In this document: positions 33,944 to 40,652 of the stretch, in pieces
Layout of the letters: each line of letters opens with the position of its first letter
Position numbering within the stretch: the stretch's first letter is position 1
Source: Verrucomicrobiota bacterium
GTDB taxonomy: Bacteria; Verrucomicrobiota; Verrucomicrobiia; JABWAM01
Reading direction: 5' to 3'
NCBI GenBank assembly: GCA_023269615.1
Contig: JAHFSY010000037.1
Location: 1-43,002 of the forward strand
Length of the DNA stretch: 43,002 nt
Translations under genes and position numbers: made by a program
Notes under the pieces: model-generated
What the model saw: only the letters and a program-made list of their open reading frames with translations
Databases searched by the model: none
What the model was told of the DNA's origin: nothing

Positions 33944-36052
33944 TCAACCCCAACCCATCAGTTGGCCGCCCTGCCAGACGATGAAGCTTGCGACCCATGC
34001 GAGGCCGGTCATGTACGCCAATTGGAACATGGCCCATCCCCAGCTGTTGGTCTCGCGCTTCACGGCGGCGATCGTGCTCATGCATTGCATCGCCAGCACG
34101 TAAAAAACCATCAGGCTCACAGCCCGCAACGGCGTGAAAAATGGCTTGCCCGTCTGCGGGTCTTTTTCCTGGCGGAGGCGTGAGCGCAGGTCGGCTGTTT
34201 CTTTTGTGTCGGATACTTCCACGCCATAAATCGTCCCCATCGAGCTCACAAAGACTTCGCGCGCGGCGAAGCTGGCGATGATGGCGATTCCGATTTTCCA
34301 GTCGAAGCCCAGCGGCTTGAGCACCGGCTCGGAAAGGCGACCGATCCGGCCGGCAAAACTCTGGTGGATCTGTTCCTCGGGCGTAGCGCCTTCCTTCTTG
34401 GGATAACTCGCCAGCGCCCACAGCACGATCGAGATGGCGAGGATCACCGTGCCGGCGTTTTTCACGAAAATCCAACCGCGTTCCAGCATCATGCGCAGCA
34501 CGGTGCCGGTTTTCGGCACGCGGTAGGGCGGAAGCTCAAGGATGAGCGTGGGCGTTTCCCCCTTGATGATTGTCATTTTGAAAACTCCGGCCATCACCAC
34601 CGCTGCAACGACCCCGAAGATCACCATCCCGAAAATCACCAGCGCGGGCAGGGGAATGAAGCCAAAAAACTTGACGTCGGGAATAAACGCGCCGGCCAGC
34701 AGAAAATAAACTGGCCATCGCGCCGAACAGCACATGAGCGGCGCCACGAGAATGGTGACGAGGCGGTCCTTTGCGTTTTCAATCGTGCGGGTTGCCATCA
34801 CGCCGGGAATCGCGCACGCGAAACTCGAGAGCAAGGGAATGAACGCCTTGCCGTGCAAACCCACGCGACCCATCACGCGGTCCATGATGAACGCCGCCCT
34901 CGCCATGTAGCCGGTATCCTCAAGGAGCCCGAGAAAAAGAAACAACAGCAGGATTTGTGGCAGGAAAACCAGGATGCTGCCGACGCCGGCCAGGATGCCG
35001 TCGGTCAGGAGGCTTTGCAGCGGCCCGGGCGCCATGATGTTCGTCACGAATCCCGCCAGCCAGCCGAAGAATGACTGGATGGCGTCCATGGGAACTTTCG
35101 CGAAGTTGAAGATTGAAATGAAGACGCCGAGCATGATGAGCATGAGGACGAGCGGCCCGAGGACGCGATGGGTGAGCACGCGGTCAATGCGGTCGCTGGT
35201 TCTCTGTGACACTTCGCGCTGGCGGCAGGTTTTTTTAATGACGGCCTCGATCCATTGGTAACGGACCTCGGCCTCGAGTCCATGCCATGCTTTTCCCTCG
35301 GCGGTCAATTGCTGGCGCGCCGCCTCCACGGCCTTGTGTACCTCGCCTCCGGTACGCGGACGACGAGGGTGGAGCAGGGCTCTCTGCGAGCTGATGAGTC
35401 GGAGTGCCTCCCCCCGGGCGGAAGCGGGCGTTGCAAGCTTGTGGCGCAGCAGTGGCTCAGTGACCGTGTCCACGTATTTGGCGATCTCCGGCTTGAGTGG
35501 AAGTTTTTCAGGGGAAGGGGAGGGCGATCGCAATTGCTCTGCAATCGCACTTTTCAATTCGCTGAGCCCCTGGCCGCGGCTTGCGCTCATCGGGACAACC
35601 GGGACGCCGAGCTCCTTCGCGAGCGCCTCCGTGTTGATGGAGAATCCGGTTTCGCGCGCAAGGTCCATCATGTTCAGGGCGACCACGACGGGCTTGCCGG
35701 TACTGATCACCTGGGTGGCGAGGAAAAGGTTGCGCTCAAGATTGCTCGCGTCCACCACGGCCACCACGACGCTCGGGCTCGGGGTGTCCTCGCGAAAGCC
35801 AAGGATCACGTCGAGTGCGACCTCCTCGTCCGGCGAGCGTGGGCTCAACGAATAAGTTCCCGGCAAATCCACCACGTGCACGTCGCCCACATTGTCGAGG
35901 CGCATCACGCCCTCCTTCTTTTCGACCGTGACGCCGGGATAATTGGCGACCTTCTGTCGGAGCCCCGTCAACGCGTTGAAGATCGTGGACTTGCCGCAGT
36001 TGGGATTTCCCGCGAGGGCGATGTGGGGCGTTTCGGGGGCGCTGTCAGCCAT
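33944..36052 (-). CDS. feoB: Ferrous iron transport protein B
   Basis: A 702-residue inner-membrane Fe(II) transporter. The N-terminal G domain has GNPNCGKST (G1, about 15), VTVEKKEG (G2), VVDLPGTYSL (G3), LNMMD (G4) and MSASRGQG (G5), followed by a helical GDI-like region. The membrane part shows paired gate motifs: SFACAIPGVMATRTI and LMCCSARWPVYFLL, then VFYVLAMQCMSTIAAVKRET near the C-terminus. Slightly shorter than E. coli FeoB (773). The frame opens at ATG 36109 but the extra 19 residues are encoded by the GGTAGGG hairpin, so ATG 36052 is taken. feoA lies upstream, separated by that hairpin; a MITE follows downstream. Regulation is presumably by iron through the operator at 36773-36787. 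Confidence 0.96.
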   Translation of the reverse strand: MADSAPETPHIALAGNPNCGKSTIFNALTGLRQKVANYPGVTVEKKEGVMRLDNVGDVHVVDLPGTYSLSPRSPDEEVALDVILGFREDTPSPSVVVAVVDASNLERNLFLATQVISTGKPVVVALNMMDLARETGFSINTEALAKELGVPVVPMSASRGQGLSELKSAIAEQLRSPSPSPEKLPLKPEIAKYVDTVTEPLLRHKLATPASARGEALRLISSQRALLHPRRPRTGGEVHKAVEAARQQLTAEGKAWHGLEAEVRYQWIEAVIKKTCRQREVSQRTSDRIDRVLTHRVLGPLVLMLIMLGVFISIFNFAKVPMDAIQSFFGWLAGFVTNIMAPGPLQSLLTDGILAGVGSILVFLPQILLLFLFLGLLEDTGYMARAAFIMDRVMGRVGLHGKAFIPLLSSFACAIPGVMATRTIENAKDRLVTILVAPLMCCSARWPVYFLLAGAFIPDVKFFGFIPLPALVIFGMVIFGVVAAVVMAGVFKMTIIKGETPTLILELPPYRVPKTGTVLRMMLERGWIFVKNAGTVILAISIVLWALASYPKKEGATPEEQIHQSFAGRIGRLSEPVLKPLGFDWKIGIAIIASFAAREVFVSSMGTIYGVEVSDTKETADLRSRLRQEKDPQTGKPFFTPLRAVSLMVFYVLAMQCMSTIAAVKRETNSWGWAMFQLAYMTGLAWVASFIVWQGGQLMGWG

Positions 36053-36070
36053 AAGCTGTAGGATTTTCTG

Positions 36071-36157
36071 GAGGTAGGGCGCGTTCGCCGAACGCGCCGT
36101 CACCGTCATTTACCGAACAAATCCACCGAGGCGCGCTCGGCGAACGCGCCCTACCTC
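36071..36157. repeat. GGTAGGG-type dispersed hairpin between feoA and feoB
   Basis: Arms 36071-36098 and 36130-36157 are 28-nt inverted repeats with a single mismatch, read outward from GAGGTAGGGCGCG and ending CGCGCCCTACCTC. The loop is 31 nt. It shares the outer GGTAGGGCGCG/CCCTACCTCGGA sequence with the hairpin at 16149-16210, but the inner arm sequence differs. It lies inside the feo transcript; it may stabilise or process the mRNA, or reduce read-through. It is not a gene. Confidence 0.8.
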
Positions 36158-36184
36158 GGATTCGGAATTTTGCGGCATCAAAAA

Positions 36185-36415
36185 TCATGCCTCTGTCTCC
36201 ACTGCAATGCAACGAGCCTCGCCTTTTCGCAAACTGAGATGATACCCGCGTACCAGGATTTCGATCGGGTCGCCGAGCGGTGCAAACTTCAGAACCTTTA
36301 CCGTTGCGCCGATCGTCAGCCCCATTTCCATGAGGCGTTGCGAATCGGCGTCGTTGAAGTCCAGTTTTGACACGCGTCCGCTCTGCCCGATGGGAAGCTC
36401 GTCAAGCGTTGGCAT
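36185..36415 (-). CDS. feoA: Ferrous iron transport protein A
   Basis: A 76-residue SH3-like FeoA protein, cytoplasmic, which assists FeoB. MPTLDELPIGQSGRVSKLDF begins with the usual leader and glycine pair; the core RLMEMGLTIGATVKVLKFAPLGDP and EILVRGYHLSLRKGEA contain the conserved motifs (RLxEMGL, GDP, LRxxEA). Size is typical (75-80). The frame opens at a GTG at 36445, but ATG 36415 fits the family start. The start overlaps the stop of the preceding FeoA-like gene as TGATG (1 nt), implying coupling. A long hairpin separates it from feoB by 132 nt. Confidence 0.93.
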   Translation of the reverse strand: MPTLDELPIGQSGRVSKLDFNDADSQRLMEMGLTIGATVKVLKFAPLGDPIEILVRGYHLSLRKGEARCIAVETEA

Positions 36416-36768
36416 CAGGACAGAGCCTCGACCTTGACGTGGCACGCCAGGCGATGGCTGAGCGCGATGCGCGTGTTGTCCACGACGACGAGCAGGGGAT
36501 CGTGGCTGCTGACAAGCGAGATGCGCGACCCTTCGCGGATTCCCATGCTGCGAAGCTCCTCGGCCTTGGCGTGTGTGAGCTCAATCGCTTTTACCATCAC
36601 GCAAATGCCGCAGGGGAGTTTGGCGAGCGCGAAAATTCCGGCGGGACAAAGAGGACGGTCGCAGGCCTGTGAGGGAGAAAAAGCAGTGAGCGGTTTCGAC
36701 GCAGCCTTCCAAGCTTCACAAAAAAGCTGTTCACCCTTTTTCGCCAGTTCAGAGATATGCTTGCGCAC
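36415..36768 (-). CDS. FeoA-domain protein with cysteine-rich N-terminal extension
   Basis: A 117-residue protein, first gene of the feo operon. The C-terminal 60 residues are a FeoA/SH3-like domain (VMVKAIELTHAKAEELRSMGIREGSRISLVSSHDPLLVVVDNTRIAL). The N-terminal 56 residues carry five cysteines: C17, then C36-x4-C41-x11-C53-x2-C56. This spacing could bind a metal or Fe-S cluster, reminiscent of FeoC's iron-sulfur site in idea though not in exact spacing. It might sense iron or regulate FeoB (inference). The start is GTG 36768, 5 nt from the Fur-box-like palindrome, with no alternative ATG until the FeoA domain itself. TGATG overlap with feoA. Confidence 0.8.
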   Translation of the reverse strand: MRKHISELAKKGEQLFCEAWKAASKPLTAFSPSQACDRPLCPAGIFALAKLPCGICVMVKAIELTHAKAEELRSMGIREGSRISLVSSHDPLLVVVDNTRIALSHRLACHVKVEALS

Positions 36769-36772
36769 AGTT

Positions 36773-36787
36773 TGAGATTCAGTCTCA
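36773..36787. promoter_or_regulatory. Fur-box-like operator of the feo operon
   Basis: The 15-nt TGAGATTCAGTCTCA is a 7-1-7 inverted repeat with one mismatched pair, close to the TGAGAATnATTCTCA form of Fur sites. It lies 5 nt upstream of the GTG of the first feo gene and directly beside the -10 box at 36793-36798, where a bound repressor would block RNA polymerase. Assignment to Fur rather than another FUR-family or DtxR-type regulator is inferred from shape and from the operon. Confidence 0.6.
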
Positions 36788-36792
36788 GTTAA

Positions 36793-36820
36793 ACTCTACG
36801 CGATAATTCGGTGGGGTCAA
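36793..36820 (-). promoter_or_regulatory. Promoter of the feo operon
   Basis: Minus-strand TTGACC (36815-36820) and TAGAGT (36793-36798) are spaced 16 nt and match the -35 box at 5/6 and the -10 box at 4/6. Transcription would start near 36786, inside the Fur-box-like palindrome, giving a leader of about 18 nt. Confidence 0.5.
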
Positions 36821-36878
36821 ATGAAAAGAGGGGGCGGGGAAGAAGCGAATGCGGGAATCCTCCTCCGCTGAAGTTTCG

Positions 36879-36923
36879 GTGGACAAGCGTCCACATCGAA
36901 CGTTGAACCTCGAACTTCCAACG
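36879..36923. repeat. Short hairpin plus four degenerate 7-bp tandem units upstream of the R-M gene
   Basis: GTGGAC-AAGC-GTCCAC (36879-36894) is a perfect 6-bp hairpin. It is followed at 36896-36923 by four 7-nt units of the form TCGAACG, TTGAACC, TCGAACT, TCCAACG. They lie in the 265-nt gap between the divergent feo and restriction-modification genes, about 75 nt before the latter's promoter. They may be a regulator binding array or part of a dispersed repeat. Confidence 0.45.
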
Positions 36924-36997
36924 GAAGCCATTTCGGGCGGGGACGCGCTTCGTTGTTCCGCCTCTGCAACGAATCTGCCAAAATCTAGCGCTTCTGC

Positions 36998-37025
36998 TTG
37001 CCTGCTGATGGACTGTTGGTAAAAT
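36998..37025 (+). promoter_or_regulatory. Promoter of the R-M gene, probably leaderless
   Basis: TTGCCT (36998-37003) and TAAAAT (37020-37025) are spaced 16 nt and match the -35 box at 4/6 and the -10 box at 5/6. The ATG at 37034 starts 9 nt after the last base of the -10, so the predicted first transcribed base is at or within 1-2 nt of the start codon. No Shine-Dalgarno is present. Confidence 0.55.
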
Positions 37026-37033
37026 GCGTCAAC

Positions 37034-40000
37034 ATGCCCACTGACGCCAGTTTCGAGTCATTTGAAAGGGAACTGAATCGTCTGGTTGGCATCTTTGAAC
37101 GAAATTTGGCCGAGTTCAAGAGTTCAGGCTATGTGGAGGCTCAACTCCGGGATGATTTTCTCAATCCTCTCTTTCGCGCACTTGGTTGGGACTTGGAGAA
37201 TCGCGCGGGACTGATTCAGTCCAAACGTGAGGTGGAAATTGAAAGCCGTACACAAATTCAGGGTCGCCAGAAGCGTGCCGACTATTTATTCCGTGCTGAT
37301 GGCCGCGACCGCTTGGTGTGTGAAGCCAAGAAACCTTCTGAAGTGCTTCACTCGCGCTATGCCTTTCAGGCCAAACGCTACGCTTGGAACAAGGATCTTC
37401 CGCTTGCTGTCCTCACGGATTTCGAGGAAATAAAAATCTTTGTCGTTGGCGGCAAGCCCCACTTGGACGAGCCGGACGCGGGTCTTTGGGAAACCTGGCA
37501 CTTCAAGCAATACCCGCTCATCGCTCGGAAGTTTTGGGACTTGTTTGCGCACGACAAAGTCAAAGACGGTAGCATCGAGCAGCTTCTCGAAAAGCTCCCA
37601 AAGAAATCCACAGGCAAGGGAAAGGTCAGACAACAATGGCTGATCAAACCCGACCGGTCTCGGGCTTTGGATACGGATTTTCTCAACTTTCTCGACGAAG
37701 CCCGTCGCGAACTTGCCTCCGATCTCCTAAGACACAACGACCGCGAGGATTTGCTTGATGGCACGAAGCTCAACGAAGCCGTCCAGCGTATCCTCGACCG
37801 CATTCTTTTTCTCCGCATTTGTGAAGACCGCGATATTGACACCGGTGCGCTGCTCCAGAGCATCGTCGAAACATGGCGAAAACATTACGGCAAGGAAGAA
37901 GAAGGTCGCCGTGCCTATCAGCGTCCACTTGAAATGCGGGAACCGCCACGTGAAGACGATCTCACGAACGACATTCGCGCTCCCAAAGATTCGCTCTGGC
38001 GCATGGTTGTCCGACACTTTCGTGCGCTCGATCGCCGTCCGTCCTCACATGTGCCGTTTTTTAATGGCAATCTGTTCAAATTGCATTTTATCGAAACGCT
38101 GATCGTGGGCGATGAGTGGCTGGCCGGCTTCATCGCCGATCTGAGCGACGAGGAATCTCCTTATCTGTTCAACCTTATTCCCGTTGAAATCCTCGGCAGC
38201 GTTTATGAACGTTTCCTTGGCAAAGTCGTCCGTCCCCAGGGACGCGGTGTTACCATCGAAGAAAAACCCGAGGTTCGCAAAGCGGGTGGCGTCTATTATA
38301 CCCCGCGCTACATCGTGGACTACATCGTCGAGCAAACCGTTGGCAAATTGCTGGACGATATTTTCCAACAGGGCGGCAACGCTGTTCTACCAAACCTCAA
38401 GGAGTTCGAAAAAAGGGCCCATGCCCTGCGCCTACTCGATCCCGCGTGTGGCTCGGGTTCGTTCCTCATCCGCGCCTTCGAGCGCGTATGTGAACACTGG
38501 CAAAGCCTCCTTACCGTCGATTTACCCAAGGGCGATGCCAACAACATCTCGCTTAAGGCTGATCGCGCCGCCTGGGAGAAGAAACATCGTCCACTCTGCT
38601 GGGTGGACGCTGAAACCGGCGATGTGCACCTGACCGTCCATCTCAAACAGCAAATCCTCACCCGGAACATTTACGGTGTGGATCTGGACGCCGCCGCTGT
38701 AGAAGTCACCCAACTCTCGCTCTACCTCAAGATGCTGGAGAACGAGAATCGCACGACGCTGGAGCGCGAGCGCGAACTCTTTGCCGAGGCCGTGGCCCTG
38801 CTGCCACCCTTGGAGAACAACATCAAGTGTGGCAATTCCCTGATCGCCTCCGACTTCTCAATGATGCCCGAAGACCTCGTACGCGTTCACGCCTTCGACT
38901 GGCCGGTGCAATTCGCGCCCATCATGAAAGCCGGCGGCTTCGATGCGGTCATCGGCAATCCACCTTACGTCTTGCTTGGTCCAGAAATGTTCGATGAACA
39001 AACCATCGAATACCTTCGCCGTTTTGAAGTGGCGCAATACAAAGTCGACCTCTTCCACCTATTCATCCAAAAAGGAATCTCCCTCACCTGCGAAGGTGGA
39101 TTGTTTGGGATGATTGTTCCAAACACCTGGCTGACGCTCCAATTCACCGACCGTTTGCGGCGTTACATCGTGGAGAATGCGGCAATCTCCGAGGTGGTAA
39201 TGTTCGACCACTTGGTTTTCGAGGATGCAAATGTGTTCACTGCTTTGCTGTTTGTTGAAAAGCGGCAGCCCGCCCCAAGTCACAGAGTCGTGATTCGGAA
39301 AGTGACAGAGGCGGATTCGGCTAAAGACATTGCTGAAGCTCCAGTAAACGATGTCTTGCAGTCAGCTTGGAATGCTTCTGAAGGCTGCATTTTTGAAACG
39401 CGGCTGACCGGTGCGGAGGGCAAGCTCGTTGAGCGACTCATCAAGCGCTTTCCCACACTTGAATCAGTCGCTCGTGCTTCGCTTGGCTGCCAAGCTTACA
39501 ACAGTTCCAAACACACGAAGGAGCAGATTGAGGATCGTGTGTTCCATGCAAACCGCAAAAAGGGTAAGGACTACCTCCCGGAGTTGGCAGGCAACGATGT
39601 TGGACGTTACGAAATCAACCGCGAGCGAGGTCAGTGGATCAAGTATGGCCCCTGGCTTCACGATTACCGGACAATGGATTGGCTTGAAGGCCCACGAATC
39701 TTGATTCGGGAAATCTCCGGTCCGAAGCCTCACTCCGTCTTTGGCGCATACGCTGAAGAAACGTATTGCCACTACAAAACCATCCTCAACGTAAATCCAT
39801 CCGACAAGACGACGTTCTCCATGAAGTATCTGCTGGGCATCCTGAACTCGAGACTCATTTCATTCCTCTACCCGTTCGTTTCAAACAAGCTGGTCGCGCA
39901 GGCATTTCCCCGTTTGTCCGTTGGCGACGTCAAACGGCTTCCGATTGCCGCGGTTGATTTGGAAAATAGCACCGACAAATCGCGACACGACAAGCTGGTG

Positions 40001-40186
40001 GGGCTGGCGGATAAACTTCTAGGGTTGATGCCCAAGCTGCGCGCTGCAATGTCGGAGTCGGAAAAGGCCACGCTCCAAAATGCCGTTCACGCCACAAATC
40101 AGCAGATCGACGCTTTGGTGTATGAGATCTACGGTCTCAATGCTGCTGAAATCGCGATTGTGGAAGGCGTCATTGAAAAGAGATGA
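37034..40186 (+). CDS. Type IIG-like restriction endonuclease-methyltransferase (Eco57I-type)
   Basis: A 1050-residue single-chain restriction-modification enzyme. The N-terminal nuclease region has RADYLF (D83) and LVCEAKK (E97-A-K99), matching a PD-(D/E)xK site. A helical linker follows (about 200-400), then VYYTPRYIVDYIV. The N6-adenine methyltransferase has motif I LLDPACGSGSFL (about 467-478) and motif IV GNPPY (about 642-646). The rest (about 680-1050) is the TaqI-like specificity domain with coiled C-terminus. All catalytic motifs look intact. Such enzymes cut near an asymmetric site and methylate it themselves, so no separate partner gene is required. ATG 37034 chosen; a TTG at 36998 lies inside the -35 box. 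Stands alone between feo and hrpB. Confidence 0.9.
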   Translation: MPTDASFESFERELNRLVGIFERNLAEFKSSGYVEAQLRDDFLNPLFRALGWDLENRAGLIQSKREVEIESRTQIQGRQKRADYLFRADGRDRLVCEAKKPSEVLHSRYAFQAKRYAWNKDLPLAVLTDFEEIKIFVVGGKPHLDEPDAGLWETWHFKQYPLIARKFWDLFAHDKVKDGSIEQLLEKLPKKSTGKGKVRQQWLIKPDRSRALDTDFLNFLDEARRELASDLLRHNDREDLLDGTKLNEAVQRILDRILFLRICEDRDIDTGALLQSIVETWRKHYGKEEEGRRAYQRPLEMREPPREDDLTNDIRAPKDSLWRMVVRHFRALDRRPSSHVPFFNGNLFKLHFIETLIVGDEWLAGFIADLSDEESPYLFNLIPVEILGSVYERFLGKVVRPQGRGVTIEEKPEVRKAGGVYYTPRYIVDYIVEQTVGKLLDDIFQQGGNAVLPNLKEFEKRAHALRLLDPACGSGSFLIRAFERVCEHWQSLLTVDLPKGDANNISLKADRAAWEKKHRPLCWVDAETGDVHLTVHLKQQILTRNIYGVDLDAAAVEVTQLSLYLKMLENENRTTLERERELFAEAVALLPPLENNIKCGNSLIASDFSMMPEDLVRVHAFDWPVQFAPIMKAGGFDAVIGNPPYVLLGPEMFDEQTIEYLRRFEVAQYKVDLFHLFIQKGISLTCEGGLFGMIVPNTWLTLQFTDRLRRYIVENAAISEVVMFDHLVFEDANVFTALLFVEKRQPAPSHRVVIRKVTEADSAKDIAEAPVNDVLQSAWNASEGCIFETRLTGAEGKLVERLIKRFPTLESVARASLGCQAYNSSKHTKEQIEDRVFHANRKKGKDYLPELAGNDVGRYEINRERGQWIKYGPWLHDYRTMDWLEGPRILIREISGPKPHSVFGAYAEETYCHYKTILNVNPSDKTTFSMKYLLGILNSRLISFLYPFVSNKLVAQAFPRLSVGDVKRLPIAAVDLENSTDKSRHDKLVGLADKLLGLMPKLRAAMSESEKATLQNAVHATNQQIDALVYEIYGLNAAEIAIVEGVIEKR

Positions 40187-40256
40187 ACTCCACCTTACGC
40201 TCGCTGAACACGAAGGTTATCAACCCTGCGACTTGGCTGACAGAAGAGGAGACCCA

Positions 40257-40457
40257 TTGAACACGAAAACGCTTCACAACCCGGTAGAACTCCGGAAGCT
40301 TGGCCTCAAGGCCCTTACCGAGGCGCTTGGCCCGGTGGGCATGGCTCGATTTCTTGCGCAATTTGAGAAAGGGACGGGTGACTACACCCGGGGCCGTCAT
40401 CTCTGGTTGAAAGAGAAGAGTGTCACCGCGCTTGTTCGTCGAATGCGAAGGAAGTGA
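40257..40457 (+). CDS. Small conserved-looking protein of unknown function (66 aa)
   Basis: A 66-residue basic protein beginning NTKTLHNPVELRKLGLKALTEALGP after the initiator. The pattern LGLKALTEALGPVGMARFLAQFEKGTGDYTRGRHLWL recalls a family of short proteins in cyanobacteria and other bacteria with LGPVDxxRFxxQFxxGxGDYTxxRHxWL. I recognise the pattern but not a function, and do not assign one. Start is TTG 40257, supported by AGGAG at 40247-40251, 5 nt upstream: the clearest Shine-Dalgarno in the window. The frame is open upstream only within the 3' end of the R-M gene. It follows that gene by 70 nt on the same strand and ends with a basic tail (RRMRRK). Confidence 0.7.
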   Translation: MNTKTLHNPVELRKLGLKALTEALGPVGMARFLAQFEKGTGDYTRGRHLWLKEKSVTALVRRMRRK

Positions 40458-40488
40458 AAGGTTGGGACTGGGGAGAGTCTCTCGCAAA

Positions 40489-40530
40489 GGCGCGAAGTCG
40501 GATTTTCATGCAGTGCTCCTCCTTCGCGCC
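40489..40530. terminator. Inverted repeat between convergent genes, possible terminator
   Basis: GGCGCGAAG (40489-40497) and CTTCGCGCC (40522-40530) form a perfect 9-bp stem with a 24-nt loop, 31 nt after the small gene's stop. There is no strong T-run, so the terminator reading is tentative. It may equally be part of a dispersed repeat. Confidence 0.35.
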
Positions 40531-40611
40531 GAGCGCTATGGCGTGAAAAGGCATTCAGGGTCGGGAAATCTGCGTCATTTTGCGAAATCTGCGGAGAACC
40601 TCCCCGGAGCC

Positions 40612-40637
40612 GGTCGCGGCTGACAGCCGCTCCTACA
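40612..40637. repeat. REP-like palindrome
   Basis: On the minus strand this reads TGTAGGAGCGGCTGTCAGCC followed by GCGACC, similar to REP elements (GTAGGAGCGGCTnnAGCCGCGA) known in Pseudomonas and Xanthomonas. GCGGCT-GAC-AGCCGC (40616-40630) is the stem. It lies 15 nt downstream of the hrpB stop codon. Confidence 0.55.
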
Positions 40638-40652
40638 GGAAATCAAAGCACC

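Noticed and set aside
36053..36109. Extended FeoB start at ATG 36109
   Set aside because: The 19 extra residues are encoded largely by the GGTAGGG hairpin repeat; ATG 36052 matches the usual FeoB start.
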